A stretch of 47,607 bases of DNA. Source: Pirellulaceae bacterium. GTDB lineage: Bacteria; Planctomycetota; Planctomycetia; Pirellulales; Pirellulaceae. A program made the translations under genes and the position numbers. Positions 8,462 to 18,318 of this stretch are shown one piece after another. The stretch covers positions 1 to 47,607 of the forward strand of contig JASMLW010000270.1 in NCBI GenBank assembly GCA_030748485.1, given 5' to 3'. The notes under the pieces are model-generated. The model saw only the letters and a list, made by a program, of their open reading frames with translations, was not told the DNA's origin and made no database searches. Numbering within the stretch: the first letter of the stretch is position 1; each line of letters opens with the position of its first letter.

Positions 8462-9396
8462 GCTCTTTGACGATCCACACAATCAAGGTCCCCAACCCTT
8501 TCTTTGAGGGTCGCAACGCCGTCTACGTGATCGAAGCCGATCCGATCACGATCATCGATACGGGCGTCGCCACCGAGAAAGCCTGGGGAATTCTCGTCGA
8601 CGGCCTGGAGAAAATCCAAGTGCCGCTCGAGTCGATTCGCCGGATCATCCTCACCCATAAACACATCGACCACATTGGAAACGCTTGGCGCATTCACCAG
8701 CGATCGGACGCCGAAGTCTTCATTCACGAGAGCGAGGTGCGATTTGTGCAAGAGGTCGATCCGTCCAGTGAGCGCTACGCGGAACTGGTCGCTAGCCGAT
8801 TGGACGAGTGGAGCATCCCGGCCGCCAAACGACCGAGCAGGCAATCAAAGCCCCCGCCATGGCTGATCGAAGCGTGCCCAGCCAAGCCACTTGTCGACGG
8901 ACAAGAGCTGCCGATCGGGGATCAGGCGATTGAGGTGATGCACACGCCTGGACACACGTTTGGGTCGATCTGTCTGCGGCTGGAGAATTCCCTGTTCTCC
9001 GGCGACCACGTCCTCCCGGGCATCTCACCCAACATCGGCGGAGGCGACCTCCGTCATCGCGGCCTGCTCAGCAAGTACCTGGAGTCACTGGAACGAATTC
9101 GCGGACTGGATCGCGTTGGCCTGACGACATTGCCCGGTCACGGCAATCCGATGCGCGACAAACTGGCTGAACGTTGCGATCGTTTGATCTCGCACCATGA
9201 CAAGCGGCTGGGCGAAGTACTGGAGATCCTGGCGTCAAGCGGGACTCAAACGGTGTACGAAGTGGCCGAGCAACTGTTTGGGGAGATGGAGGATTTCCAT
9301 GTCATCCTCGGTTGCGCCGAAGGGCAAGCTCACCTCGACCTACTCGTCGACCGCGAACAAGTGACGGAGCAGGACGGCGGCTACGCGTTAGTGTGA
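8458..9396 (+). CDS. MBL-fold metallo-hydrolase, LACTB2-like
   Basis: This 312-residue protein starts at GTG 8458, since no in-frame ATG precedes the conserved N-terminus. The metallo-beta-lactamase fold shows all metal motifs: THKHIDH (66-72), HTPGHTFGSI, FSGDHVLPG and LPGHGNPM. The last about 65 residues (HHDKRLGEVLEIL onward) resemble the winged-helix tail of LACTB2-type MBL hydrolases, a family including RNases and thioesterase-like enzymes. Cytoplasmic; substrate unknown. Its start is translationally close to fucD. Its last nine bases overlap the convergent 3' end of the dimethylformamidase-like gene (stop codons at 9394 and 9388). Confidence 0.85.
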   Translation: MSSLTIHTIKVPNPFFEGRNAVYVIEADPITIIDTGVATEKAWGILVDGLEKIQVPLESIRRIILTHKHIDHIGNAWRIHQRSDAEVFIHESEVRFVQEVDPSSERYAELVASRLDEWSIPAAKRPSRQSKPPPWLIEACPAKPLVDGQELPIGDQAIEVMHTPGHTFGSICLRLENSLFSGDHVLPGISPNIGGGDLRHRGLLSKYLESLERIRGLDRVGLTTLPGHGNPMRDKLAERCDRLISHHDKRLGEVLEILASSGTQTVYEVAEQLFGEMEDFHVILGCAEGQAHLDLLVDREQVTEQDGGYALV

Positions 9397-10995
9397 GACG
9401 CTAAATCGGCGGATCACATTGGCGGTGATCGTGGCGACGGCGTCGTCAACCAAAATGCAAGCCGGCCACGTAATCGAGCCAACCGAGAACACTTCGCCAC
9501 CGCTCGGCGTTTTGAAGTGGACAATTTCGGCTCCTCCGTCGTCCGCGTTCAGCCCCTTCGCCAGGACGCGGACATGTTCGGGCGACTGGGGCGAAGTCTT
9601 GTCGGTTTCGTGGCCCGAAGCGCCGCCCGGCACGCGTTGATGCAACGACTTCTCGCCGAACGTATCGCCGTTGGCCAGACCCGTTCCATCGAAGCACCAA
9701 TGATCGACGTCGACCGCTTTGTAGGGTGCGGCGGTCATGATGCCGGGGAACGAAAAGACGACGCCCAGCAGATTGGCCTCCGACTCGACTCGTTTGTCGA
9801 ACCGGCTTTCGAATTCGCCTCCATCGTCATCGTACTGCGGCTCGGAATGACACCAGGCCGTATTCTCGTAGACGATGCGGTGGTCGTCGAGGAAGTCGAC
9901 TTCGCAGTTCAGGCCGTTGCCGCCGAGGTAGATCAGACGTCCGCCCCGATCAAAAACCCAACTCTTCAATCGGAAGTACATCTCCCGCGACCAGTACTCG
10001 GGATGCGTGCTGATGATCAACACGGCGTAATCGTCGAGCGGCACTTGCTCAAAATGAAACTGCGACTCACTGTAAAGATCGTACAGAACGTCATTGCGTT
10101 CCATCCAACCGAGCAGTCGCCATTCAGCCGGAGCGAGATGGCACCCTTGGCGGCCGGCGATCGGATCCTCCAGCTGCTCTGACTCGTCGATGTGATTGAA
10201 CGGATCGGGTCGATCGAGGGACAGCGGTTGGTACGTGTCGGAGTTGTAGGTGCGGTGTTCTTCTTCGGTGTAGCGCTTAAGTTCCAGCCTGGAATTGATG
10301 GTGGGCGTGGACGGAAACTGACCGGCGTGGATGTAATTGCTGCGTCCGCCGAAGCTGTTGTAAGCGTTCCATGTCAGGTCGGAGGCGAGCACGGCGATCG
10401 AACTTTGGGGTGATTGGGGAGCAACCACCCAGGGAAACGAAAAGAAGTCACCCGACTTGTTGCGGGCGTGCAGGTAGTACAACCCGCTGCGCTGCGGCGC
10501 CTCAATAAACTGGTTCAACGCCTGGCTATGGTAACCGTGCTTGTTCCACTCGACGCCGGACTGAGTGTAATCGCCGTCCGGCGTGATCTGCATGTTGGCC
10601 CGCGGCCCGTGTTCGTCAAACGTGCCGATTCGGCGGATGAACTCTTTTTCAGCGCCGTAACGATAGAGCGACAGTTCGTACTCCTCGACCGCGTGGACTC
10701 GAAACTCCGCGCTTTCGCCTCCCTTGACGCACTTGGGCCACATGTAGCCGAGCAAGCGGTCGGCGAGCAGACGAAAGTGATAGGGATCGTCCGCGTTCAG
10801 ATTCGCCGCGACGATCTTCGACCCGTAGCCGTCCTTGCCGAGCACGACTTCGTATTCGCCCGGCTCGCACTCGGCGTAGACGGCGCCGGCGACAGTCGAT
10901 CGAGCCGTGACGATCGATCCATCCGGCGAGCGAATCTCGAACAACACGTCGGCGAGAGCCACATACCGCTCGTCGCTCACATATCCAATCAGCAT
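9388..10995 (-). CDS. N,N-dimethylformamidase large-subunit-like protein
   Basis: This 535-residue protein has no obvious signal peptide. Residues about 1-75 look like a carboxypeptidase-regulatory-type beta domain (ARSTVAGAVYAECEPGEYEV). The rest matches the family named after the N,N-dimethylformamidase beta subunit: SDLTWNAYNSFGGRSNYI, STHPEYWSREMY, GGRLIYLGGNGLNCEV and the late GSITWPACI. Characterised members cleave formamides with a mononuclear iron site, but most family members are unassigned, so the reaction here is unknown. GAGG eight bases before the ATG supports the start. It is the last gene of a probable minus-strand unit, with a heptanucleotide repeat in its leader. Confidence 0.75.
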   Translation of the reverse strand: MLIGYVSDERYVALADVLFEIRSPDGSIVTARSTVAGAVYAECEPGEYEVVLGKDGYGSKIVAANLNADDPYHFRLLADRLLGYMWPKCVKGGESAEFRVHAVEEYELSLYRYGAEKEFIRRIGTFDEHGPRANMQITPDGDYTQSGVEWNKHGYHSQALNQFIEAPQRSGLYYLHARNKSGDFFSFPWVVAPQSPQSSIAVLASDLTWNAYNSFGGRSNYIHAGQFPSTPTINSRLELKRYTEEEHRTYNSDTYQPLSLDRPDPFNHIDESEQLEDPIAGRQGCHLAPAEWRLLGWMERNDVLYDLYSESQFHFEQVPLDDYAVLIISTHPEYWSREMYFRLKSWVFDRGGRLIYLGGNGLNCEVDFLDDHRIVYENTAWCHSEPQYDDDGGEFESRFDKRVESEANLLGVVFSFPGIMTAAPYKAVDVDHWCFDGTGLANGDTFGEKSLHQRVPGGASGHETDKTSPQSPEHVRVLAKGLNADDGGAEIVHFKTPSGGEVFSVGSITWPACILVDDAVATITANVIRRFSVSH

Positions 10996-11007
10996 CGTTG
11001 CTACCTC

Positions 11008-11112
11008 GTTGCTCGTTGCTCGTTCCTCGTTCCTCGCCGCTCATTGCTCGTTCCTCGCCGCTCATTGCTCATTGCTCGCCGCTCATTGCTCGCTGCTGAT
11101 TGCTCGCCGCCC
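11008..11112. repeat. Heptanucleotide tandem repeat (about 15 units)
   Basis: The tract reads as consecutive 7-mers drawn from a small set: GTTGCTC, GTTCCTC, GCCGCTC, ATTGCTC. About fifteen units run from 11008 to 11112 with few imperfections; the last units are degraded. It lies between two minus-strand genes, just upstream of the dimethylformamidase-like start. Because the period is 7, every reading frame through it gives a seven-residue protein repeat, which creates spurious ORFs on both strands. It resembles the short tandemly repeated heptanucleotides known from cyanobacteria in form only. Function unknown. Confidence 0.9.
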
Positions 11113-11127
11113 GTTCCGCGGGCTCTG

Positions 11128-12066
11128 TCATGTGATCTTCAAGAGCCGTTCGGCGTTTCCGCGGTAGATCTTCGCTCGCACCGCGTCCGGCAACTCGATC
11201 TTCGCAAACAGGTCGAACTGCGGGACGTTTTGTCCGGGTTGCAAATAATCCGTTCCAAAGCAGACGCGATCCTGCCGCCGGATCAAGAACTCGCGCCCGA
11301 ACTTGAGATCGCGGCCGATCGAGTTGGCTCCGGATCCCGCCGACAGTTCACCGTAGATGTTGGGGTAACTGTCCATCAGGCGATCGATAGCTCCGCCCGG
11401 CGCGACGGGTTCTTTGGGATATCCGCCGAGCGTTTTGACGGAGCCGGAGATCGACGCCCACCAGCCGGGCCCGTGTCCGATGAAGTTCAGCTTCGGGAAC
11501 GCTTTGAGCGCGTTCTCGAGCCTCGGCAACCCGGGCTCATCCTTGCCCCGCACCGTGTCGAGGTGAAAGAGGAGTGGAATGCCGACGACCTGGCAAGCCT
11601 CGTAGACTCTCATCATAAGCGGATCGTCGAAGTTCAGCCCCACTTTGTGCTCGCCGAATCCCCGGGCGCCCCGTTCGACGTACTGGGCGAGGATGTCGAC
11701 CAGGCCTTTCAGACCGCCGCGAATGATCGCTCGCGGATCGATCGAGCAGAACGGGATCAATCGGTCGGGGAATTCTTTAGCCGCCTTGATGGCCGCATCC
11801 GGCAACTGCAGGTAGGTCGTCGACTCGGGCGAAACGAGCGGCAGCACAACGGCTTTTTCGATCTGATGTTGATCCATCCACCGCACCAGCGCGGCGGCGG
11901 TGAGTTCTTTGTTGCCGTTGGTGTAGGTGCCGATATGTGTATGCATATCGATGAACTTCGGCGTCTCCCCAGCACTGGGCTCGGCTGCCCAGAGCGGCGA
12001 AAACGCCGACGCGGAAACCGCGCCGCAGGCGAGCGCGGAGGCTTTCATCATTTGGCGTCGGTCCAT
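11128..12066 (-). CDS. Secreted amidohydrolase (amidohydrolase-2 family)
   Basis: This 312-residue protein has a Tat-like leader (MDRRQMMKASALACGAVSAS, cut near WAA). It then has a TIM-barrel amidohydrolase-2 core. The first metal motif is DMHTH (40-44). Later histidines lie in LLFHLDT and FIGHGPGWW, and the catalytic aspartate is in CFGTDYLQPG near the end. Relatives include decarboxylases and lactonases acting on small carboxylates. The substrate is not predictable. GGAG nine bases before the ATG supports the start. It lies 25 bases after the PhoD-like gene on the same strand, so co-transcription is likely. Confidence 0.85.
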   Translation of the reverse strand: MDRRQMMKASALACGAVSASAFSPLWAAEPSAGETPKFIDMHTHIGTYTNGNKELTAAALVRWMDQHQIEKAVVLPLVSPESTTYLQLPDAAIKAAKEFPDRLIPFCSIDPRAIIRGGLKGLVDILAQYVERGARGFGEHKVGLNFDDPLMMRVYEACQVVGIPLLFHLDTVRGKDEPGLPRLENALKAFPKLNFIGHGPGWWASISGSVKTLGGYPKEPVAPGGAIDRLMDSYPNIYGELSAGSGANSIGRDLKFGREFLIRRQDRVCFGTDYLQPGQNVPQFDLFAKIELPDAVRAKIYRGNAERLLKIT

Positions 12067-12091
12067 GTTGTTGAGCTCCAGCGCAGAGGTG

Positions 12092-14398
12092 CTATTTGAT
12101 CACGTTGTCGCCGCCGTTCTCGGCTTGCCGAATGGTCACCGGCCAACCAGGGAATTGATTGGAGGCCTTACCGTCGGTCGGATCAACCAGAAAACGGAAA
12201 CAATCCAAGTGGTACGTTTTCGCCTCGGTGTCGATCGTCACGATCCCGAACCCACTGCCTTTTTGGTGAGCCAGTTCGTAGCGGTGGCGCTTGGACGCGG
12301 CTTGCGGATTGCCGACGGCGTAAACGTAGACTTTGTTGCCAAAGCTGTCGACGAACTCACCCGTGTTGGCGAGCCCGTGGGCGGGGCGATTCTCGTGCTC
12401 GAGACCGATTTCATCGGGCCGCCACCAGCGCGGGTAGCCGGCCGCGATCGCCGGCGTGCAGAAGGACCAGAAGCTATCTCTCTGCTCCTCAACCCCGTAC
12501 TGACACAACGATGTCAGGTGTTGGTCGCCGTTGATGTGCAGCGGCTTGGCCTTGCGGAGAATCGTGATCGCTCGGTTGCGCGGCGTTTGCGGCCAGCTGC
12601 CGCAGTCGAGGTCGGCGCGCAGGTAACCGTTGTAGCCGCCGTGATGCGTAGCCACGCCGGCGAACACGGTCTGGCTGAGCAGCACTTTCATGCGATGGCC
12701 GCGCCAATCGTCGGCCCACTGCTCCAAGAACTTCTCCTGCCGCTCGCCGAGCAATTCCAGCCCGGGTTTGTCGATCAGCGACGTATCGAAGTCGGGGTCG
12801 CGGATATGGTCCGCTCGCCCGGGCCACGTCGCGACGCGGTCCGGGCCGCTCTTCCACTGCCGATCGCCGAGAATGGCGAAGCCGACATCGCCGTAAACCA
12901 TGTCGCCGTAATAGACGCTAATGCCCTGGTCGCACGGCGTCGGGTCAAAGTAGTCGGGATGGTGGCCGGCGCAAGTTCGGTGCACGACGTTGACCATCCG
13001 CGCGGGTTCGCGGTACCCGCCCTTGGAAACACCCGGGCCGCCCGCCATCTTCTTGCCCCCCTCCCCCCAGATATTGCCCTGGAAGACGTCGTGGTCGTCG
13101 GCAATGCAGATCGCCGGGCAGTTCCTCAGCGCCTCGCGGAAGGACCAGCCGAACATATAGAACTTTCGCAGGTAGTTCAGAATGGCCGGCCCGGCGGGCT
13201 CCCGAATCAAGCCGTAGCCGCCGTGGCTTTCGTAAAGTTGATCACCCGAGAAATAGAGCAAGTCGGGATCCATTTTGACAACGTTGTCAGCAACCGGTTC
13301 GTACGGAAACGCATAGTGGTTCTGACACGTCAGCGCTGCCATCCGCAGCGGTCTGCCCCGCGGATTCGAGCGGATCACGCCCGCCCATTCCGACTCGACC
13401 TCGGCGCCGTCGCGCAATTGCTCACGGTACACCAAGCGGTACGGCGTCGCCGTCGTCTCATCCCAGTTGGGGATGCGAAACGTAGCCGTCCAGGCATCCG
13501 TGTTGAGCGGAGCCGTGCCGAGTGACTTCCACTTGCCGTCGCGCTCAACTTGCAACTCGACGTCGTGAATGTCGCGCTCGCCGAGCGGACCGGTGAGCGC
13601 GGTGATCTTCATCACGAAACCATCGTCGCCGCGAGAATCGCTGAGCGAGTACATCGACCAGAGTATCGGCCCAAATTTGTTCGCCTCGGTGACCGTAAAA
13701 GCATCGCCGGCGACGCGCCAATCTTGAAACCGGTAGCGAGCTCCGCGGCCCTTCTTCAGCTTCGGGTCGAAGTTGTTGACCAGCGCGACGTTGCCGCTAA
13801 TACTCTCAGCCGGCACGGTGTGCGACATCGTCCCCAAGCGGTCGCCCGCCGCACTTGTCGCCGTCAACGTGAACTTGTACTGGGCGCCGTCCGGGTCACC
13901 GGCCAGATGCAACGTGACATCGTCAGGCTTGTTCGCGCCGGCGATCGCTTTCGTTCGACGGCCCAACTTCAGTTTGCCGCCAATCAATCCGGCGGAGACT
14001 CCGCTCTTGGCGAAGCAATTGCTGCGATGCTCATTGATGTCGCTGCGGACTCCCACGCGAAAACCAACGCCGCCGTCCTCGCGTTTGACTTCAACCTGCG
14101 TAACTCGCACCGACATCTCAAACGCGCTCTTGGCGTCCGTCAGCTGGTGAGTCAGCAGCTGGATGTTGCGGTCGCCGCCCGCCGAAAAGCACTCAGCCGC
14201 TCCATTGACGATTCGCCAATCCTCCATTGGATTGGCCCAGAACTGTTCGCCCAACCAGACTCGATCCTGCGTTTTTCCCCAACGGTCGACGAGGGGAATC
14301 GAGGGCTCCTTGAGATTGGCTCGCGAGACGCCAACACCCGCGTAAGTCGAACCGAGGCCAAGGAGTTGTAGAGCCAAGCGGCGGGAAAACGAACGCAT
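12092..14398 (-). CDS. PhoD-like metallophosphatase, large exported type
   Basis: The start at ATG 14398 has GGAG seven bases upstream and begins a Tat-like leader ([20 protein letters not shown]), giving 768 residues. The N-terminal 300 residues are beta-rich with no clear family. The C-terminal half is a PhoD-like phosphatase core: [48 protein letters not shown] and [14 protein letters not shown]. This is a much larger subtype than the 486-residue PhoD at 1737. Probable action is outside the cytoplasm on a phosphodiester; the substrate is unknown. Its neighbours are the PPC-domain protein and the amidohydrolase in one directional block. Confidence 0.83.
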   Translation of the reverse strand: MRSFSRRLALQLLGLGSTYAGVGVSRANLKEPSIPLVDRWGKTQDRVWLGEQFWANPMEDWRIVNGAAECFSAGGDRNIQLLTHQLTDAKSAFEMSVRVTQVEVKREDGGVGFRVGVRSDINEHRSNCFAKSGVSAGLIGGKLKLGRRTKAIAGANKPDDVTLHLAGDPDGAQYKFTLTATSAAGDRLGTMSHTVPAESISGNVALVNNFDPKLKKGRGARYRFQDWRVAGDAFTVTEANKFGPILWSMYSLSDSRGDDGFVMKITALTGPLGERDIHDVELQVERDGKWKSLGTAPLNTDAWTATFRIPNWDETTATPYRLVYREQLRDGAEVESEWAGVIRSNPRGRPLRMAALTCQNHYAFPYEPVADNVVKMDPDLLYFSGDQLYESHGGYGLIREPAGPAILNYLRKFYMFGWSFREALRNCPAICIADDHDVFQGNIWGEGGKKMAGGPGVSKGGYREPARMVNVVHRTCAGHHPDYFDPTPCDQGISVYYGDMVYGDVGFAILGDRQWKSGPDRVATWPGRADHIRDPDFDTSLIDKPGLELLGERQEKFLEQWADDWRGHRMKVLLSQTVFAGVATHHGGYNGYLRADLDCGSWPQTPRNRAITILRKAKPLHINGDQHLTSLCQYGVEEQRDSFWSFCTPAIAAGYPRWWRPDEIGLEHENRPAHGLANTGEFVDSFGNKVYVYAVGNPQAASKRHRYELAHQKGSGFGIVTIDTEAKTYHLDCFRFLVDPTDGKASNQFPGWPVTIRQAENGGDNVIK

Positions 14399-14531
14399 GC
14401 GGATTCTCCAGATTGCGGATGAGCGGTGGGCGGGCACTCAGCCTAGCAGATTCTCTGCAGCGCTCCAGCGGCGAGAGTCGGCGACATCCAGAAGGCAGGG
14501 CGGAAGGTGAATTAGCCGGGCCGCTCGCCGA

Positions 14532-16880
14532 TCAATCGGCGGCGACGAGGTCGAGGCTGGTTTCCGCGAGCACGGGGTCGCCCTCGCTGATCATCGTGGC
14601 GCGAATAGTCACCGGCATGTTGAACGGACCGAGCGGCTCTTGAAACCTCAGCTTCAACACGCCTTCGCTCTGGTCCGCCGGTATCGTCAGCGGTTCGGCT
14701 ACGACGCCCTTAATGTGCTCCGGCGGCAGGACGACAACCTGAATTGGAGCGGCGGCGAGGACGCCTCGATTCACCTTGACGCCGACCTCCACCGGCTGAC
14801 CGCTAGCCGCCCGCAGGGAACCTCGCGTCGTGCGAATGTTGAGCGGGCAAGGCGCGGTCAGAATAATGATCTGATCCTTCGCCGTACCGGAACTGAAGCT
14901 CACCTTGTGCTTGACGCCTTGCTCATCCGCCACCTCACCAACCGCCATCACAACCATCCGTCCGGTGCGATTCATTTCCAACCAGGTCGGAATGTTGATC
15001 GGATAAACAAACTCATTGGCGTCCGCCGCAACGGAGATCGTCGGTCCGGTAACGCCCTGCTGATGGCGAACCTGTCGGTCGGCGAGCAATACGGTAAGCG
15101 GCCCGGCAAAGCCATTGCGATGCAATGTGTAGCGGCGTCGGTGAACCGTACCTCGCGCCGCGTAAGACGTCTTGAACTTCACGCCGTCGACCGTAAATGG
15201 AGTCGGCATGGAAACGGCCAACAACAGTTCATTGCGAGCGGCGACATCGCGGAGACTGGTCATGTCGGCCTGGCGTTCGACATCGTCGTCACCGATCTTT
15301 GACTTGCCGAAGACTTTGAGCTTTACAGCGCGGACTGGCGCTGTCTTTTCAGCTTTGAGCACCAGTTCAGCGTCCTTCTTTCCGGGCGCGATCTTGACGG
15401 CGGCCGCGGTCACACCATCCGGCAATCCGTCAGCGCGAAGTTCAACCTCCTGATTGAAACCGCCGATTCGCTGAATGGCGATCTTTAACTTCGCCTCGCC
15501 GCCGCGGTACAAAGTCAACGCATCAGAGGGCAGACGCAGCTGGAAGTCCGGTCGGGGCTCCGGATCGCGAAGGTACAGCCGGTACGCGAATTCGTCGCCG
15601 CCACGGTCGTCAAAGACATCGCTAATGGAAAACGTGTACTGTCCGTCGGCGGGAAACTTGAATGTCGCTGTGGGCTCGGCGGGCTTTTCGGGCGTACTGC
15701 CGGTGCGCAGCAGTTCTTTGCCCGCGGCGTCCGTAATCACCAGTACGGGGTCCAATGGCGAATGGAGTCGAGCGGCTCCCAAGTCAAATTCGACAGATTC
15801 ATCTTTCTTTCCGCCGATCAGCCACTGATCCACTTCTTTGGGCTCGCCGATGCGGCCGTTCAAGACGGCCGGACTGTTGTGCACGGTCTGTTTGACGGCT
15901 TCCGTTTCCAGAAACTCGTCGGCGTCACTAATCTCAATCTCGACGGGGTTAGAGACCCGATCGCCAAGCGGAAAATGGACAAGGTGCTTGCCCTTCTTGT
16001 CGCTGGGCAGCGTCAATTCGATTAGCTCGGCGGGAGTCTTTTGCCCAGCCAGTTCAAAGGCGACCTTCTGACCCGCGCGGCCGCCGAGCGGATAGACGCG
16101 GTCGACGTAGGAGTCAGCCGTGATCGTCAAGCGGTAGACGAACTGCTGCAGGCCGCGAAAACTGACGTCGTGTATTCGCGCCCGATAACGACCGGTGACC
16201 GGGGCCTCAAATCGCACGAATGAGTCGCTGCCGAAATGGTCGGTGTTTTCGGTGACGGTTCTCCCGTCGGGTCCACGGATTTCCAAGTGAGAATCGAGCG
16301 GCGAACCAATCCGCGCAGCGACGACTTCACAGGTGATCGACTGCCCCGCCTCGGCTGAGAACTCCCACAAGTCGACGTCTTCTCGCGGGAACATGCGACC
16401 GTTGATCGTCACGGGAAGCTCGACCGACACCGGCAACGGGCGACCGTCGATTTCCCGCTCGATGATCTCGGGCAAGTCACCGACGACAAACATTCGTCCG
16501 CCGACGGCTCCTTGCGAGGTCCAGAGCCGCCAGTACCGCGGCCCGAGCGGAGCGTCCTTGGCGATCGTCACTTTGCCGCGATGATCCTTGGGGTAATTCT
16601 CGCCGCCTTGCGAAGCCGGTTTGAAAATCATCGGACCTTCAAACCAAGTCGTCTTTGTACGCACGATGCGATCGCTGGCTGCAACGCCTGGACCGCTCAT
16701 CTCGAAGGGGCTGCCGCCGTGGAGAAAATGAGCTCCGACGCGGAACTCGACCGTTGTTCCCCGCTGCCCGCCGGCGGGAAAAATATAATCGGCGGATGGT
16801 GTATCGGCTGACGCCAACGGACCGATCAAACCGCTGACAAGCGCGATGGAGAAAATGGTCGCAACGCGATTTCGCTTCAT
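14532..16880 (-). CDS. Secreted PPC-domain protein
   Basis: This 782-residue protein has a signal peptide (MKRNRVATIFSIALVSGLIG, cut near ASA). It opens with a PAGGQRGTTVEFRVGAHFL segment typical of large planctomycete secreted proteins. Two bacterial pre-peptidase C-terminal (PPC) domains lie near residues 140-240 (EDVDLWEFSAEAGQSITCEV) and 330-430 (DQWLIGGKKDESVEF). Further Ig-like beta domains follow. No catalytic motif is seen. Such proteins are commonly encoded beside DUF1501 and DUF1549/DUF1553 genes, as here (69 bases after the DUF1501 stop). A binding or scaffold role at the cell surface is inferred. Confidence 0.82.
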   Translation of the reverse strand: MKRNRVATIFSIALVSGLIGPLASADTPSADYIFPAGGQRGTTVEFRVGAHFLHGGSPFEMSGPGVAASDRIVRTKTTWFEGPMIFKPASQGGENYPKDHRGKVTIAKDAPLGPRYWRLWTSQGAVGGRMFVVGDLPEIIEREIDGRPLPVSVELPVTINGRMFPREDVDLWEFSAEAGQSITCEVVAARIGSPLDSHLEIRGPDGRTVTENTDHFGSDSFVRFEAPVTGRYRARIHDVSFRGLQQFVYRLTITADSYVDRVYPLGGRAGQKVAFELAGQKTPAELIELTLPSDKKGKHLVHFPLGDRVSNPVEIEISDADEFLETEAVKQTVHNSPAVLNGRIGEPKEVDQWLIGGKKDESVEFDLGAARLHSPLDPVLVITDAAGKELLRTGSTPEKPAEPTATFKFPADGQYTFSISDVFDDRGGDEFAYRLYLRDPEPRPDFQLRLPSDALTLYRGGEAKLKIAIQRIGGFNQEVELRADGLPDGVTAAAVKIAPGKKDAELVLKAEKTAPVRAVKLKVFGKSKIGDDDVERQADMTSLRDVAARNELLLAVSMPTPFTVDGVKFKTSYAARGTVHRRRYTLHRNGFAGPLTVLLADRQVRHQQGVTGPTISVAADANEFVYPINIPTWLEMNRTGRMVVMAVGEVADEQGVKHKVSFSSGTAKDQIIILTAPCPLNIRTTRGSLRAASGQPVEVGVKVNRGVLAAAPIQVVVLPPEHIKGVVAEPLTIPADQSEGVLKLRFQEPLGPFNMPVTIRATMISEGDPVLAETSLDLVAAD

Positions 16881-16909
16881 GTCGCCTAAAATCCCAGGGC
16901 TCGATGGGC

Positions 16910-16952
16910 AGCTGACGGAAGCTGCTGACGAGAGCTGCTACGCCAGCTGCTA
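16910..16952. repeat. Short tandem repeat AGCTGCTACG at the end of the DUF1501 gene
   Basis: Four imperfect units follow one another: AGCTGACGGA, AGCTGCTGACGAG, AGCTGCTACGCC and AGCTGCTACGAG. On the minus strand the first unit begins CGTAGCAGCTGG, and its TAG is the stop codon of the DUF1501 gene. The tract separates that gene from the PPC-domain gene. The AGCTGCT/AGCAGCT content allows several small hairpins. No function is evident. Confidence 0.7.
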
Positions 16953-18278
16953 CGAGAGTATCTCGCGGACGATTCGCCCGCCGTTGACGATAGGTACGGG
17001 CCGCCCGTCGGCTGTTTTGAATATTTCTTTGGGGTTGACACCCATCAAGTGATGGATCGTGGCGGCCAGATCTTCCGGGCCGACCGGGTTCACGGCTGGC
17101 TTCTCCGCCCGCTCGGTCGACTTACCGTACACCTGGCCGCCGCCGACTCCGCCGCCGCCCATGGCGACGGTAAAACCGGGGCCCCAATGATCGCGGCCCG
17201 CGTTCGCGTTGATCCGCGGCGTGCGGCCAAACTCGCCGGTCACGACAACCATCGTGTTGTCCAACATACCGCGGTCGCTGAGGTCGCTGAACAACGTCGA
17301 CATGGCGGCGTCCAGCGCGGGCAGAAGATCTCGTTTGAGCGTGACAAAGTTGTTGTCGTGCGTATCCCAGTCAACGTGGTTGACCGTCACGCAGCGGACG
17401 CCGGCTTCGACCAGGCGACGCGCCATCAGGCACGACTGTCCCAAGGAGTTGCGCCCGTATTCATCTCGCAGCTTGTCTGACTCGGCGTGAATGTCGAACG
17501 CCTTCTTGGCCACGGGCGAGGTCATCAGGTCGAACGCCTTCTCGCGGAAAACGCTCACCGTCTTGGCGTACTTGTTGGCGTCGCGTTCGGCCTGCCGCTG
17601 AAACCGATCGACGGTCTTCAATAAATCCTTGCGGCGATCGAGCCGCGACGGGTCGAGGTCCAGCGGTGGGACGATGTCGCGAACGCTGAATCCGGGGTCG
17701 GCCGGATCGGAATTGATGCTGAACGGAGCGCTGTTGGCTCCCAGGTACGCCGCACCGCCGCTGGGGTGCATGTCGGGAACGCAGACGTACGGCGGCACGC
17801 TGCCCCGCGGTCCCAATTTGCGGGAAATGATCGAGCCGATCGACGGGCGCTGATTATTGGGAGTCAAGCCGGCGTTGAAACCGGCGACCGGATGATAGCC
17901 CGTCAACATGTAGTGGTCGGCGGGCCCGTGATTCGAATTCCGGTGACCGAACGAACGGATCAGCGTCAGCTTGTCCATTTGCTGGGCGATCCGCGGTATG
18001 TGCTCGCCAACCTGGATGCCGGGAACGTTGGTCGCGATGGGGTCAAAGTCACCGCGAAATTCGATCGGTGCGTCGGGCTTCAGATCGAACGTATCGATCG
18101 TGCTCAAGCCGCCCTTCAGAAAGACGATAATCACCGACCGGTTGTTCTTGGCTCCGGTGGAATCGGCGGCCGCCAGCAGGGACGGCAATCCCATGGCTCC
18201 GCCGAACAAACCGAAGGCGCCGACGCGCAACATGTCGCGCCTCGGGATCCCATCGCAAAACACACCTTGTCGACTCAT
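16950..18278 (-). CDS. DUF1501 protein, Tat-exported
   Basis: The start at 18278 has GGAG seven bases upstream and gives 442 residues, beginning MSRQGVFCDGIPRRDMLRVG with a twin-arginine leader. The rest is a complete DUF1501 domain, an alkaline-phosphatase-superfamily-like fold: FLKGGLSTIDTFDLKPDAP, VPGIQVGEHIPRIA, NHVDWDTHDNN, VVTGEFGRTPRIN and ILS at the end. The function of DUF1501 is unknown. It is almost always encoded next to a DUF1549/DUF1553 protein, as here (40 bases downstream of it), which supports a joint exported complex or pathway. Confidence 0.9.
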   Translation of the reverse strand: MSRQGVFCDGIPRRDMLRVGAFGLFGGAMGLPSLLAAADSTGAKNNRSVIIVFLKGGLSTIDTFDLKPDAPIEFRGDFDPIATNVPGIQVGEHIPRIAQQMDKLTLIRSFGHRNSNHGPADHYMLTGYHPVAGFNAGLTPNNQRPSIGSIISRKLGPRGSVPPYVCVPDMHPSGGAAYLGANSAPFSINSDPADPGFSVRDIVPPLDLDPSRLDRRKDLLKTVDRFQRQAERDANKYAKTVSVFREKAFDLMTSPVAKKAFDIHAESDKLRDEYGRNSLGQSCLMARRLVEAGVRCVTVNHVDWDTHDNNFVTLKRDLLPALDAAMSTLFSDLSDRGMLDNTMVVVTGEFGRTPRINANAGRDHWGPGFTVAMGGGGVGGGQVYGKSTERAEKPAVNPVGPEDLAATIHHLMGVNPKEIFKTADGRPVPIVNGGRIVREILS

Positions 18279-18318
18279 GGGACAACTCCGTCGTTTCTCG
18301 GCGACATCGCCGAGCACA

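Noticed and set aside
7089-9396. A full fucose/fucoidan degradation cluster around fucD
   Set aside because: No fucosidase, sulfatase, fucose dehydrogenase or aldolase gene is present nearby; only fucD itself is supported.
10414-13525. Long plus-strand frames (561 and 532 codons) opposite the amidohydrolase and PhoD-like genes
   Set aside because: They run antisense to well-supported genes, have Arg/Val-rich shadow composition, and one reads through the heptanucleotide tract giving artificial repeats.
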